64,000 nt of DNA from Apus apus (taxonomy: Eukaryota > Chordata > Aves > Apodiformes > Apodidae), in assembly GCF_020740795.1 (NCBI RefSeq), contig NC_067282.1, positions 57,481,290-57,545,289 on the forward strand, in the 5' to 3' direction. The translations under genes and the position numbers were made by a program. This document shows, one piece after another, positions 12,346 to 26,866 of the stretch (position 1 is its first letter; the number at the start of each line of letters is the position of its first letter). The notes under the pieces were generated by a model, which was not told the DNA's origin, did not search any database, and was given only the letters and a program-made list of their open reading frames with translations.

Positions 12346-13131
12346 TTTATGGCAATAATCACTAAACAACAGAACCCAGAAATATCAGGTGTTGGCATAT
12401 AAAACTGTAAGTACATACACAGAAAGACAAAATTTGCACATAATTTAGGGTGAAAATTTGGTTAACATCAAGACATTACTTTGACCAAGATCAGATCGGA
12501 CAGTTACAAGATTGGACACAAAATGTTGTCTGAAAAAGACTGCCTATGGAGTGAAGTTTGGTGCTTCACAAAATTTCCTTTCTGATATATGATGTTTAGA
12601 CTCACCACTGAACATTTCATCCAGCCCACAACTGTGATTTATACTGTGCTGTTCATCACCATTTGTTAGAATAATGCTTGCCATATCTCTAAGGTCTTTC
12701 ACCTTCTGAATGATCTTTCACAGGTGAATGAGATGACTAATATAACTTACTGTGTCCAGAAAATAATACTGCAATAAATTACAGACCTTACAGCATGTTC
12801 TATAAAGTAAAGATAAGTTATAGATAGGAAAGTATTGAAATACTTACCAGTGGACAAAGAAATATAGTGAAATAGAATCACCCTGCTTCTCATCTCATTT
12901 TGAAACTGGCCCAATCTGGGAATAAAACCACGTTTGACCTGAAGGTTGGACGTTGTCTTTTAGCTAAGCTGGTTGAACCGAATACTCATATACATGTGTG
13001 TTTATGTACATGTACATTCATAAATATATTCATCTAAACGTAAGAAATCAGCTGTAATCAGCATATACATTTGCATTTCTACTCAGATTTGTTGCTAATT
13101 ATAAAAGCTCATTCCTAAGAAGGACAATGAA

Positions 13132-13172
<41 letters not shown>

Positions 13173-13511
13173 AGGGGGCTTTTATTATTGAGCATGTATT
13201 GAATTATCTTTTGGTGTTTATGTGGCATACCATTCATTCACAGAAATAAGTAATTGGATTCATTAATGTGGTTTTTTATGCAAAGTGCACACTAAAGGGA
13301 TAGTAGTCCTTTCACTGAACTGAGAGATCTTTAGGGTAAAGCCTATCTTGCTGTCACATTTTTGTGTGTTCTTTGATAGCAAACCTCCCACTGTTCCTCA
13401 ACAATGATGTTAATAATAGTCACAAAGAGCTTTACTGAACCTGGCAAGTAAGAAGAAAAAGAACAGTGTCACGTTTTTGCTCTAAGCCATAGTTTGCTAA
13501 TTTAACTACCT
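12346..13511. other. AT-rich non-coding spacer with A-run
   Basis: No ORF or exon was recognised. A run of 31 A residues sits at 13140-13170. It could be the decayed tail of a retrocopy, but nothing upstream looks like a processed gene. Confidence 0.6.
13140..13170. repeat. Poly(A) run, 31 bases
   Basis: Uninterrupted A homopolymer. The DNA to its left shows no coding or SINE-like body I recognise. Confidence 0.95.
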
Positions 13512-13950
13512 CAATCATACAATCATAGAATCATTGATGTTGGAAGGGACCTTAAAGATCATCTAGCTCCAATCTCCCCTGCATGTACAGGGACACTTCC
13601 CACTAGATCAGGTTGCTCCAAGCCCCAGCCAACCCTTTCAGGGCTGGGGCTTCCACAACTTCCCTGGGCAACCTGTTCAGTGTCTCACCACCGTCACCCT
13701 AAAAATTTCCTCCTAATGACTAACCTAAATCTCCCCTCTTCCAGTTTTGATCGATTACCCCTTGTCTATCACTCCATGCCCTTGTAAAAGATCCCTTCCC
13801 AGGTTTCCTATAGGTCCCCTTCAGGTACTGGAAGGCTGCTATAATGTCTCCCTGGGCCCTTCTCTTCTCCAGGATAAACAACCCTAACACGCTCAGCCTG
13901 TCCTTGTAGGAGAGGTGCTCCAACCCTTGGATCATCTGCTCCAATTCAGT
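13512..13950 (-). mobile_element. CR1 LINE, 3' fragment
   Basis: The tail complement (AATCATAGAATCATTGATG) is followed by GTTGGAAGGGACCTTAAAG, the standard CR1 3' UTR read in reverse. The minus frame at 13720-13944 keeps GLEHLSYKDRLSVLGLF and FQYLKGTYRKPG from the ORF2 C-terminus. It is truncated near 13950. Confidence 0.9.
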
Positions 13951-14857
13951 AATAGATCGTACAGGAGTTATTATGAAAGCAGCTAGCAGTGACAGTTGTT
14001 ATTGTTGAATATTTATGGAATGACTGAGTATGCAATGTTCAGTTCTGTCCTGTGACGATCAAGGGGAGTTTCCTTCTGCTTCATCATTCTTGATCTTTTT
14101 CTTAAATAAGCCTTAGTATTTATGTGGTCAGCCAGGTAAGACAACTGTTCCAGTTGACAATTATCCCTACCAAACATCTCTTTCTACCTCCCTATGTGTG
14201 TGTGCTGGGGGGAGGGAAGGGAAAATTTATCACTGAATCAGATCTCTGTTCAGCTAACAATGTGGTCTGAAGAGTGGTAGTAGTGGTATAAGAAACAAGG
14301 TGTGAAGACATAACCAAGGGCAGCAAGGTGAGACTACTTGCTCTTAAGCTGACTTAAATCAACTGTGAAATTGCATCCCCCTTATAGACCTTCACTGGCT
14401 GAAAAGTTCAGTGTGAGTGATGAGGTTAGATTCCATAAGTGCACCCAAAAGTCAGGTACTGCAAGATGTGGAATATTTATACTTGCCTTTTCATTCATAC
14501 AGATTTTGAGGAAAATTCTTAGCTCCTTTCTTCATTGTCCCTCACCCCACCAATTGATCTTAGCGTGTGAGTTAAGTGCTACGGTGTTAGACAATTTCAC
14601 TATCAAGAATATAAATACAGAACAATTACTTGCAATGACTACTTACCTTAAAGTGACATCAGATAGAAAGTAGCTTCTGATGTCTTGCAAGCCACACTGG
14701 GCAATACAGAATAGTAGTGAAAATTAACTGGTCTATGCTAAAATTATAGAATCACAATACCCATGAGTATAGGCAGGTAAGGAATTCTTTGTGTTTTTAA
14801 ATGTATTACAGAATCATAGAATTGTTTGAGTTGTATGTGATAGCTTAGTTGAGAAAA
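13951..14857. other. Non-coding spacer with a trace of CR1 tail
   Basis: No gene is visible. A 102-codon plus frame at 14365-14673 has no recognisable motif and AT-rich composition. A short stretch at 14812-14840 (ACAGAATCATAGAATTGTTT) looks like an eroded CR1 3' end only tens of bases long. Confidence 0.55.
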
Positions 14858-16036
14858 CATAGAATCACAAAACTATTCAGGTTGGAAGAGACCCTTGGGA
14901 CCATTGAGTCCAACTATCATCCCTACTCTACAAAGTTCTCCCCTAAACCATATCCACCAACACCACATCTAAATGACCCTTAAACACATCCAGGGATGGT
15001 GACTCAACCACCTCCCTGGGCAGCCTATTCCAGTGTCTAACCACTCTTTCTGTGAAAAATTTTTTCCTAATGTCCAGTCTAAACCTACCCTGTTGCAGCT
15101 TGAAGTCGTTCCCTCTTGTTCTGTCGCTAATCACCTGTGAGAAGAGACCAGCACCAACCTCTCTACAATGACCTTTCAGGTAGTTGTGGACACTGATGAG
15201 GTCTCCCCTCAGCCTCCTCTTCTCAGACTAAACATTCCCAGCTCCTTCAAGCATTCTTCATAAGATTGATTTTCTAGGCCCTTCACCAGCTTCGTTGCCC
15301 TCCTCTGTACTCGCTCCAGCACCTCAATATCTCTCTTGAATTGAGGTGCCCAAAACTGAACACAATACTCCAGGTGTGGCCTCACCAGTGCTGAGTACAG
15401 GGGGACAATCACCTCTCTCCTTCTGCTGGTCACACTGTTTCTAATACAAGCCAGGATGCAATTGGCTTTCTTGGCCACCTGGGCACACTGCTGGCTCACA
15501 TTCAGCTGCTTGTCAATTAGAACCCCCAGGTCCTTTTCTGCCAGACAGCTTTCCAGCCACACTTCCCCAAGCCTGTAGCCTTGCATGGGGTTATTGTGAC
15601 CCAAGTGCAGGACCCGGTACTTGGCCTTGTTGAAGCCCAGACCATTAACATTAGCCCAATGATCTAATCTGTCCAAGTCTTTCTGTAGAGCCTCCCTATT
15701 CTCATGCAGATCAACACTCCCACCTAGCTTAGTGTCATCTTCAAACTTACTGATGATACACTCCTTATCAAGATCATCAATAAAGATGTTAAACTGAAAT
15801 GGTCCGAACACTGACACTTGAGGAACATCACTTGTGACCAGCTGCCAGCTGGACTTGACTCCACTGACCACCTCTCTTTCGGCCTGACTGTCCAGCCTGT
15901 GCTTGATCCAACAGATATGCTCATCCAGGCCATGAGTAGCCAGTTTTTTTATGAGAGTTCTATGGGGAACTGTGTCAAATGCTTTTTGAAGGTCCATATA
16001 GACAATATCCACAGCCTTTCCCTCGTCCAATAGTCC
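14858..16036 (-). mobile_element. CR1 LINE, RT-to-3'-end fragment
   Basis: A minus-sense copy spans the 3' tail at 14858 to the RT palm at about 16036. It belongs to the group whose UTR reads ATTGAGTCCAACTATCATCC on the plus strand, as opposed to the group reading ATCATCTAGTCCAACTC. The RT ORF is listed separately. The 3' part is broken by a frameshift near 15209. Confidence 0.95.
15209..16030 (-). pseudogene. CR1 ORF2 RT remnant, 273 codons, decayed motifs
   Basis: This is a fragment of the LINE reverse transcriptase, starting inside the palm domain. [14 protein letters not shown] keeps the first Asp. The usual [10 protein letters not shown] has become [10 protein letters not shown], and FADD has become FEDD. 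The C-terminal block ([30 protein letters not shown]) remains readable. The altered palm motif predicts an inactive enzyme even if translated. A frameshift separates it from the final block at 14943-15134. Confidence 0.9.
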
Positions 16037-19000
16037 ATGTTATAGAGCCCCAGAAGTCCTGCTTCCATAAAAAAGCAACAAGTGTAATCAGTGCTTTTTT
16101 TTGTTAGTTGAAGCTTTAGTCAAGATCACTGGAAAATCATGAGCAGTATGAAATAATGGATTCTGTGCGTGTCACATCATTCCTCAATTTTCTGCTACCT
16201 GGCAATAATACTATCTGTTTAGAAGCCTCTATGGAGGGCAGCAGTTAATAAAAATGCTTGAGTCGGATAAAAAGTGAAAGCACAAGAGAAATAAATATGA
16301 GAGATGATCTTTACAAAGAGCAAAGAAAGGAAAGGAGTGACACTGGAAGATTACTTTGAGCAATTCAAAGGAAGAAGGAAGAGACTTGAAGAAGTGAAAC
16401 AGGTACTGAAAGGTTGAAAGATAAGAATATTGTTAATATTTAAGAGTTGCATCTAAACTCTCATATTCACACAGGAATGTCTGTAAAGCCTGTTGTGCAC
16501 ATGTACTTGCTATGTGAGGTGAAATATTTTGTGAACATTTTTCTCTCCAACAACCTCCATGTCATCTGACTGGGACAGAGAAGAAATCCAGAATGATTTG
16601 GTGGGAAGGGAGCTTTAGTACACACTGTATCAGGACCTCCAGGTGTACCACTCAGGCACACTATCCTCCTTCTCCCATTGCATAAGGGCAAAAAGCACTT
16701 CTAAGAAAACCTTCACACTGGTGAATCTTTTCACATTTAGAAATTACATTCTGTGCCTATGTGATCTGCTCATGTGAAAACCTTAGGACTTAACACACTT
16801 ATAAAACAGAAATACAAGTATCAAGAGTTCTAAATTCTAAACTGATTGCAAGAAATTAATGTGGCTGTTTGTTTGTTTGTTTAAGTTAAGCTAAAAATCA
16901 ATGGGAATTTGCTTTATTATTATATTTCTGGATTTAAACTTTTGTTTTGCTTTAAATGTTTACAGACCAGAATGAGCACAACATGCAAAAGGTCCTCAAA
17001 ACCACAAAATGTTGAGATGGTGACAGTTTTCATGCCCTTATCAAGATTATGTACTTCATAAAATGCACTGATAAACTATATATTTTACTGGTTCAAATCC
17101 ACTCTAAATAATTCCTAAATAATTTCTGGGGTGTGTCCCATCTCTCAGAATTTTAGCCAGCCAAGACCAAAACCTCAGAGCTTAGACATACTGGCTTCCT
17201 CTCTAGCTAGTAGAGGGAAATAAGTGCTTCCAGAAAACAATTCATCCTGCTTAATTTAGAAGCAAATTAATTGCTTTTCTGGAGGGGCTTGCCTTCCTTT
17301 CACCACTGATTGTGGTAAATAAATGCCAGCAATTTAGCTAGCCAATGCTAGTTACAATAAATCCAAACTTTAAACCCTGACTCAGTCAAAAAACTACACT
17401 TCAAAATCCAGGTTTCAGATCCTGCAAAGTCTGGTTCAATCCCTGACTAATTATGGAGGCACCTTACATTTTACATTGAAATACTCAAAGTAGGGAACTA
17501 CTGTATACGTGCCTGCTTTTGTAACTCCTGCCTTAAGACAGGAATTCAGAAACAAGGTACCATTCTGCCTGAGCATCCCTGGAACTTTTCTGGGAATGAC
17601 TGCCCTACATGTGTGAGACTGAGTTCCACACAGAACTGTGTGCATTTGCTACAGTTTTTTAAAACATCACCAGAAAAGTTTGAGTACCAAGGGGTTACAG
17701 CAGTCCCATGAGAATGGAGAAAAAGATGGTCTCAAGTCTGACACTTTGGTGCTTCAAGAAACTGCCTTAAACATCAGGCTTCAGGCTAATATGGGCAGAG
17801 GGAGGAGGAAATGTTCACACACCAAGCAAAATGTAGGACAGTGAGGTGTTTTGGTTTTTTTTCTCACCTTCTCTCTAAAGTTTTCATGATTCTCAATTAG
17901 CCATACAAAGAATTCATTCATTAGCAGCAGCTTAGATAACTTGTGCAGAGCAACAAGGTAATGATCTGACAAACATCCCTAGAACATATTTAAGCTTATT
18001 TGTAGGAATAATTCCAAAATAGGATGTGAGACAATTGGTATAAGGTTTCCTGTCCAATAGACAACTGCAGACTGCAGAGTAAATACTTATATTCAGGATC
18101 CTTTGATCCCAAACAAACGAGTCTCTAGGGTCTCTTTTTATGTAGGGATGATGAGGTGTTCTTTACTCTTTGTTTTTGTTTTTGTTTTAATTTGTCAAAA
18201 TGTTGACAGATTGATTTAATTAATCCTTATTCAAACAATGTTTCCTGTAGAGAAAACTGCTATCAGCTTCAGCTTTCTGTACAGCAGTCAATGCACTCTG
18301 ATCACTGTTCTACCTTGTGATAAAAACAGGGAAATCAAAGAACTCCAAAAGGTACACTGCACAAAGATACACAGAAGCAAACTGCCTGCTTTTAGTCTGT
18401 AAAAAAAATAAAAAAAAATCAAACCCATCAAATGCAAATGTAAGAGCTGCTAGCAAGGGAACAAAACTGAGTCCAGTCCAATAAAACAAGCTAAAGACCA
18501 CTGATCCACATCTGTTCAAGTCTTAGCAACCCAAATTTGTAAAAACATTCCTCTTCCAAATTGTTAGCACTGGTGATAATTGCAGGGATGTGAGTCTGAA
18601 TTCCTCATGAGTTGAATAGCAGTCTTAGAACTGCTGGTCTGTTTACTTTCTTGGCTGCAGGGTTAATGATATAGACAGCTGAACAATTGGAAGGGAATTG
18701 AACTCTATATTGCAAAGTTTTTTCTCAGATGCCAGGAGGATAGATGACCCTGCTGTGCTTTCATTTTCTGCCCACCCCAAATTATTTTTCCTGAAAACCT
18801 CCTACCAATCTTCTGCTTGCAATAGCTTAACATGGTACAGTTTCCTTTCCTTGTGGGGGTGTCTTTTGAAGTGGCATTTCCCATCCAATTTATTGAACAG
18901 TACTAACTTGCTGTGTTGGAGGCTTTTGTTCCAACCTCTCTCAAAATATTGAAACAATTTATAACACAGAAAGGACATCTGAAATTTAGGACGAGACAAA

Positions 19001-20159
19001 AAGTACTCCAAATTTGTCAGCATTGTCATAGCAGGTAATTTTTTCTTTTTCTTTCTTAACACCGCAACAGACTCACATATACAGGAAGTCTGGGCTGAAA
19101 AGCAGAAAAACCTGAAAACACACTTAAGGGTTCGAAGAAACCCTCCTCCTGAACAATCTTCCTAATTCCTTGTTACATTTCATGGATCAAAGGGCATGAT
19201 ATGCTAGAAAAGAGAACAAAAATGCACTCTACACAGCTATTCAAAGGCAAAAATATTGTGCATATGGGTCCCTTCAGGGAAAAAATATGTACTCTATCAT
19301 TTTCCCTTTATTTCATATTTACTTGCTACTAGAACAGAAGCTTCACTGTCTCAGACTGTTTAAAAAATACTCCATCTTATTGTAAAAGGATATGGAAGAC
19401 CTCAGAAATAACTTGGATAGTTTTTATCCAATTCTTGTAACAGTCAGGGATTAAATATCTCTCTGTGACCCTGAATCTGTAAAAAGTCTATCAGGTAGAT
19501 TATACAAGTTGCCTGGCAACCTAACCCAAACAAGGATCAAAGCTAAGTAGGAGCAGATAAGAAATGTTTAGGAGACCAGGCATCTGTACTTCTAAATTGG
19601 GGAAAAAAAAAAGAAAGGAAAAAAAAAAGAAGCCAGTTCCAGTTCCAGTTCTTCCTGGAAGCCAGTATGAGATTCCACATGATTACAATTTGACTCCATT
19701 TATATTTAAAAATCTATATTATTTAATTTGAATTTATGTTGGAGGGAGTGCAATGCAGCAGAGACACTGATCTGCACCCTGTTTGTGCCTCATAATTACA
19801 CCTTCAGAACTGTAAGCTGTCACTACATACCTTTCAGATTTGCTACCAAAACTAGAAGCCTGCTGCACAAGATATGTACAGTTTCAAACTTCATTATTTT
19901 TTCCTCAATCTGCTTTTGGCTACAAAACAAGCTGCAGTCAAAGAAATATATTGGACCTAACAATTTAAAGATTGGAGTAAAGAAATCTTGTTGAAAATGT
20001 AGTCCTAACATTTTTGAGTAAATACATGTTTTTCAAGAAAGCAGTTCCTTTTGCACTACAAAATGAATCTTTTTGTTCATAGGCTCTGACAAATTTTTTA
20101 TTTATTTATTTATTTTTCTGGGAGTGCATTTCCCTAATCAACAAACAAGAATCACAGAC
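16037..20159. other. AT-rich non-coding stretch
   Basis: Frames reach only 60-90 codons and none carries a recognisable motif. Minor features are a GTTT run at 16868-16882, an A-rich tract at 19603-19630, three CAGTTC-like units at about 19634-19651 and a TTTA run at 20098-20115. No convincing exon was found. Confidence 0.6.
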
Positions 20160-20412
20160 TTACAGAATCATGGAATTGTGAGAGTTGGAAGGGACCTCTA
20201 GAGATCATCTAGTCCAACTCCCCTGATAAAGCAGGATGGTCCAGAGCACATTACTCAGGACTGCATCCAGGCAGGTTTTGAATATCACCAGAGAAGGGAA
20301 CCCCACAAACTCCCTGGGCAGCCTGTTCCAGGGTTCTGTCACCCTCATAGTAAAGATTATTTTCGTCATGTTTAAATGGAACTTCCCATGTTCCAGCTTG
20401 TGCCTGTTTGAA
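20160..20412 (-). mobile_element. CR1 LINE, short 3' fragment
   Basis: The plus strand shows AGAGTTGGAAGGGACCTCTA and AGATCATCTAGTCCAACTCC, the CR1 3' UTR in reverse. The complement of the ORF2 end follows (minus frame: [20 protein letters not shown], then [12 protein letters not shown]). It is close in type to the copy at 4111-4963. Confidence 0.9.
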
Positions 20413-23400
20413 CTTTTCATTGTAAATTGTATAGCTAAGTTTGGAAATTATGTTTTTTGTTGTCTACAATTTTTGCATCTAAATTTTTTTCCAGAATATT
20501 TATGAATATTTAAGATTGTAGAGATCCTAGACCAGGTTTGAAGTAAAGTCACTTATATATGCCACAATTTTGAAAGCTGAATCTGTGTTCCTGTCCTTTG
20601 TTTCCTACTTCTAGGCCACTTGTCAGCTTGTAAGAGCACTTCTTATACTAGAAAAAAAAATATATTTTTTGAGGTCTTTGATGAAGAGAAAGTTAACGGC
20701 AGTAGACTATATTATTTATGACAATTTCTTATTGTTTTTTTATTATTTTTTAAAATCTTACTGATTGTATGCAATATTTTATTACTGTGATCATTCTCAC
20801 TTCCTCTGATCTTAGAAAAGTTATTTGAACAATGGATATTTAACTCAACAGAAGGCCAAATTTATCTTTTCTGTCAGTTTTCAATTAGAAGACCAAGATT
20901 TTCAGAAACAACTATTGATTTTGGAGCTTTAACTACAAGGTTGCAGACACAGGACAATTTAAGACAGTAACTCTTCAACAAATAGTTGTAACTTACCTCA
21001 TATTAAGGTACAAGTCTTGTAGCAAGTCAGATGAGTCAATCATTAAAAATCCCTGTTTTTTCCACACTATCTAAAAAGAGAGCTTAGATTATGACCTTGG
21101 ATGTAGAAGCCTGCAGGTGTAGAGGGATGCAGATACATCCCACCTTGTTTATCTAGACAGAGTTTGCATAAGGAGATAATATATTTGTGGCATAGCTAAT
21201 GTCAGAGCTATCAGGTCTCTTTTCGTTGCTTAGAAAGAATAAACATAGGAAAAATTGCAAGCACAGGACATTGCATGAGGATAACTAAAGCCTTTTGGAA
21301 GTTAGTAATGTAAGAGGGAAAAAAACAATGGGAGAACAAAAATTCAGACTCACTTGACAACAGTCTTCTCGTAAACCTGTCAGGAATCCATGTAGGACAT
21401 TTACACTTTTTCAGTAACATCTTTTTTATTCTTAAAGACAAGGAAGTAGGAAGGAGGGCTGTTTTTACTGTTGTTTGCTTGGAGTGGGAGGTATTTCTGG
21501 TCTTTGAACAACAAGTTAAAAAATCTTCTTAAGGCTAGCACTGGCATGGAAGAGCAGATGCACCACCTCACATGGACTGCTTAAAGCAGACCATATTGTA
21601 AACAGCACTCTAGGGAAAGGTTTCAGAAGTGCATTTAATTGCATTTTCCACTTCTCGTAACAGCGAGGGATTAAATTGAGATAAAATGTAATGGAACCAG
21701 CTCTGTCCTATCTGCTTAGAGAAAGACAGTAACCTAACTGAAAACTATGTTTATTAACTTGGTAGGAAAAAAAATCTATTCAAAATTAATGAATTTATAA
21801 GTCTATTATTTCTCCTGACTAATGAAGAATTCTTCAGCTGGAATATAAATGAGTGTTATGAGAGGTTAAGAAATGAGAATTGAAACCTACTGCATTTATT
21901 TACAAGTGCATAATTCTCAAAACACAATGAGGCCAACTAAGGACATTGCAGTGTCCATATGAAATAAGAAACAATGCTGAATTAGATATTGTATGTAACT
22001 CAAGGATGTAACAGGTGGCACACATTATTCAGTGTTTGTACCTATTAATGAGAAATACTTGTCTTCTGCACTGCTCTAATAATTGACTATAATATTTAGA
22101 CTTGCCAGAATGCAAATTTCTGAAGTTCTTTCTGGAAGTTTTCTTCTACAAATTATAGCATTTTAAAATTTGTATCTCTGCTGCTACTTTCTTTTCTAGG
22201 AGGATTCTTCACTGGGATAAACAGCAGAGGGATAAAATATGCTTCTTCAGACAAACAGTGACAGTGATTGAATCTACATCTTCAACACGGATCAGTGGAT
22301 ACCCGCATGTTTCAAGATAACAGAATTTCATTGGTATGCAGTGACAGTCTTAACTGGAGAGAGAATGATATGAAAAAACTCAAAAAACCCCACCTATTTT
22401 AAGTTTCAAGAAACAGTTATTGTAAATACTCATACCTAATATTATCTTTCTGTTTTTCAAGGAATAGAGCTTTTTAATTCTGTATACCTATGCACAGTCT
22501 TTCTAGAAGTAGAGCACTTGATTTCTTGACTCACTAGAGCAGTTAAGAATCATAATATTAAGGAAATAACTAGAAGTTATTGAAAAGACACGTAGTCTTA
22601 GAGTGTCATGTTGGCTTGGAGACTTGAGTTATCACATGATTATATAAGGATGGACACCTTCGATATGACCAAAATTCCAGCAAAGCCAGATTTTAGTCTC
22701 TGACTATTGCCAACATCAGAAAGAATAAGGTAGTTACGTGGCAATACTCTCTTCGTATGCCTTGTCCATTTTGACAATTTGTTGCTAAAGGAATTTTGAA
22801 GATAAATGAAGAGCTGGGCCTGACATATCTTGATAGATTTTTCTTCCAGAAATTAATGTGAACACCTTGCTTTTTGAGATCAGCGTGCAACAAATATAAG
22901 AAATGTCTATGCCCTAGGGTTTGGTTTAAGTAGCCTGTGCAACAACATTGATTAACATGCACCCTTGCTTGCTTTGTACCTCTGTTGCGTGACCAAGTAA
23001 ATTTCTATTAGGCATTTCACTTATGTAAGAAGCTAACTTGCCCCCCTTTCAAACTGTCAGGCTTCTTATGGGTGCAGAGGCTTTAACCCTTCTTTCTGAA
23101 AGGCTCTAGGCTCAGAGCTTGGCAGGATGAATTGACTAATTTTACAGTTTAAGTGGGAGGCTAAGTTTTATGGTTAGGCAGCTGGTCTTCACTGCTCCTC
23201 ATCCTCCAACATCAGCTGCTTCAATTGAGCTGGTGATGAAGACCTTTCCCTGACTCAGATAAGAAACCAAACCTGACACAGAGTGAGCATTTGCTGTTCT
23301 CTCTATGCTGATCTGCTGTCTCTGCCTACACCTGGGTGTTTAGATGGGCATGGCCTTATCCTTTTTGTAACAGACTGTCAATTTTGTTCATCTACTAGTT

Positions 23401-26400
23401 TAAAAAATGAAATTTGAGAGTTAGATTTGGCCTTGGACCATACCTCTTTTTTTCAGTATTGTAGAGTACATAAAGCACTGAGGTTCACTGAAATCAGTTT
23501 CTACTAGCAATACAAAATATAAAAGATTTAGAAGAATCTTTGACTGTGATTTTTAGTCTTGAGACAGTTTTATTAAGCCCTACCTTGCAAAGTTCAAAGC
23601 ATTTGTAAGGCAGGAGGGTTTTTTTTAAAATGTTTATCTCATATTATATGTAAGTCTTCATTCCATTATAAATTTTTTTGTCCATTCAAAATTCTCTTTT
23701 TGATGACTCTGTCTTCTTCACATATGTACAGCTTTATTTCTCTTACCCTGTCATCCTGTCAGCTTTATTTTATCTTGACAAACACAACTGGGAGCTACTT
23801 TGTGTTTCAAGTGGAAGAATGAAAAAATAAACGTAGCTTTTAAACTTCTGCATTCCGCCTGCCCTACACTCTCTCCTACAGCTCTTCAGTGGGTTAATTT
23901 TGCATTGAAAAATACAATCAGGTGAACAAAACAGTAACCAATTGGATTTTTTTTAGTTTATTTTATTTTTTTTCACCATTAAATAAATTACCCAGCTGAT
24001 CAGATGAAAGGAGGAAGGCTCTGGAAATGCAGGGGAGTGATTAGAAAAACCCAATCAACCCTATGTGTTTAAAATGTAATAGCACTAAAGCAAGCTTTTC
24101 TGCTAACTACATTGCCAATTACTGTGTTATTCTGATTATATTGTTTACCACAATATACCTCATTATATTGTTTAATACAAATGCACTAGGCAGTAGATAA
24201 GAGGGTTTCTTGAGAGGTCTTGCAGCAGTAGAAGTAATCTGGACTAGAGAGGCTGATCAACGGTGGCAGCCATGGGCAAATTAGAAACTAAGAGGAATGG
24301 GAGACTCTTGAGTAAAAAGAGAAGCTTTGGAACAAGGAGAGACAGCAGCTTTATACAAATGTGTTTAGCATATCCAGCCTTGCACTTATTCACAGTAGTG
24401 ATAGGATCTGCTTGAAGAGGAGTTTTAAACTGTGGTGCAGCCTGCTAATGAAATGCACATGCACCCTTGTATTGCCTGATCACAACCAACCTCCAAAGAG
24501 ATTTTAAACATTTTTCATGAGGAAATTTCTGTTTAGCTTTCTTGCTGATCTTTAAGATTTTTGTTTTATTAATCTTAAATTTGCAGGATTAGATGCACAG
24601 GGAAAACTTAGTTATTGTATTGTCCTAAGATAGAGCAACTGACTTTTACAGTATCTAGCAGAATTTTGGCATTTAGGTTCAGTATCCAAACTACTTGTTT
24701 AATACTAGAGAGTTGACTAAAGGAGCTGATGAGCTCAAAATATACCATTTGTAGGGGAAAGGAGTGTAATTGTGGGATCTTTGGGCTTGAGGAGAGTTAA
24801 AGCAGGACCAAGGCATGCTGGAGCAACTCTAGCAGGTCCATGTCCTTGCCTGCATCACAATGGTATTCACAAATAGGGTTTCTTTAGTAGGACCCTGTAT
24901 TAGCTTCCCAGACATGAACTCTGGGGTATCTGAAACCTGAAATGTCTTCCTTCTCTGAGTTTAGACTCTTATTTTGACAGAATGAAATATATCACTTTGC
25001 AACAGATTTGCAGTAGCCTTAGAGGGGAGTAACTAGGGCATAAAGTAAAATGAGGAAATACTGAGAAGCTTTTGAATAAAGAAAATAACAGATTCTTTTT
25101 ATGCTTTATTATTCTACCTTTCAGATGCTTATTGATAAATTAAAATAAATAAATAGATTATAAGCTATATTTTCCCATTTAAAAATTATGGACACAATGC
25201 ATGAAACAAATTAATGTGGTAGAGAAAAGCATAAATGAAAAATATTTAATTCCAACTTTAGCTCTTCAGTTTCAAGATCTTTATCAACTTATCCTAAGTC
25301 TTTATATGGAAACTTTCTTTTTCTGTTGGATTTTGTTAGAGAAATCATATGACCTAAATACACATCTGATCTAAGCAGATGCCATTTATATTATTTGCAG
25401 TGTGCTTGTATGTGGCTTTCTGTGTTTAAAGTCTTTGGAGTGATGTTTGTCCATTAATATACATTTTTCCTGCTGCTTTTTTCTTAGAAACAAAATTATA
25501 ATATGCGTACTCTCTCTTTCTTTGTTTTTCTTTGTCCACCCAACCTCATGCACTCTATAGTCTGAAAAGATCACAAGATTTTTTCACACATACGATTAAT
25601 CATAGTCTCCCTGGTTTCTATACAACTGAAGAGAGATGTGGATTATTTCAAAATTCTGTGTGTGTTGAAATAAATAAAACCCTGAATGTCTATTTTTCAA
25701 TGTATGAGTTTACTGGGAATAATAAAAATATGGAATTTGTGTGTGTACTGAAATGAATTACACCTAGTTATATCTACTTGCCTTGACTTTCAAATACAGA
25801 TTTGTGGCATATGCATACATAACACAAAATCAGATAAAATTTTGCAGCATAAGCATATGGACCTGTGGGATTGACTGGCAGCTCCAATAACTTCCTGAAC
25901 TGGCCACCAACATACTGTACAGACACAATAACTTTCCAGTGATGAGTTCAGTGTGAACTTATTTCATTTACTTGACTCCTTGCTGACTGAGGTTTTTCAT
26001 GGTCAGGTAAAAATGGTCACCCTAATTACATGCAAATGCTCACTCTTTGATGGACAGCTTTGAATAAGAGAAAAAAAAACTTTTGAACTGAAACCTGACT
26101 TTAAATGGGAACAAGTGCAGAATGGATTTGTGAAATAATATTTTCATGGGACACTTTGTTACCAGCTTTTGACAAAGGGGTTCACTTGAGGTCAAAGAGG
26201 TCAATATCAACATTATGTTTGACAAGTTCAGATATAACAAGCAAATTCTCATAATAATTTGAATGAAATGCTGTTAAATGACACAGGCACCTCTGTATGA
26301 AAACTGCAGACTGGGACATGCTTCAACTAACTTTACATTTCCCAAAGTTAGATGTCCAGGTTTGACCAACTCATTTAAGATTTGTTCATATTCAGCAAAG

Positions 26401-26542
26401 AGTAATAGTAATTCTTAGACTTCAGTGTGTCTGGCCTCTCAGATTTTCCTGCTTCAGGAGTACTAGGGTGAGGTGAGTCACTCAGGCTCCTAGATCTCTC
26501 CATAGATAACCTTGGAAAACTGTGTCAGGTGGTGAACACAGA
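20413..26542. other. Long AT-rich non-coding stretch
   Basis: I found no family motif. One splice-flanked block at about 22200-22333 was considered and rejected because all three frames carry stops. A 13-base direct repeat (ATTATATTGTTTA) recurs near 24136 and 24161. The region may be intron or intergenic. Confidence 0.55.
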
Positions 26543-26866
26543 CTCATAGAATCATAGAATGGTTTGGGTCAGAAGGGACTTAGAAGATCTTCTAGCTCAG
26601 ACCCTCCCTGCAAGGGCAGGGACACCTTTCACTAGACCGGGTTGCTCAAAGCCCTGTCCAACGGGGCATCCAAGGAGGGGGCATCCACAGCCTCCCTGGG
26701 CAACTTGTTCCAGTGTCTCACCAGCCTAACAGCAGAGAATTTCTTCCTTACTTCTAAACTAAATCTACCCTCTTCTGGTTTAAAAATATCCCTTGCGCTG
26801 TCACTAAACACCCTGGTAAAAAGTCCCTCCCCAGCTCTCCTGTAGGTCCCCTTCAGGTGCTGGGTG
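26543..26866 (-). mobile_element. CR1 LINE, 3' fragment
   Basis: The tail complement ATAGAATCATAGAATGG leads into GGTTTGGGTCAGAAGGGACT and the 3' UTR. The reverse-strand ORF2 C-terminus follows, with the complement of the conserved HWNRLP-type block near 26694-26720. It is truncated near 26866. Confidence 0.9.

Noticed and set aside
22200..22333. Block with a good acceptor (TTTCTTTTCTAG) and a GTATGC donor
   Set aside because: All three frames contain a stop; the best one (RILHWDKQQRDKICFF...) ends before the donor. It could be non-coding exon sequence, but nothing else supports it.
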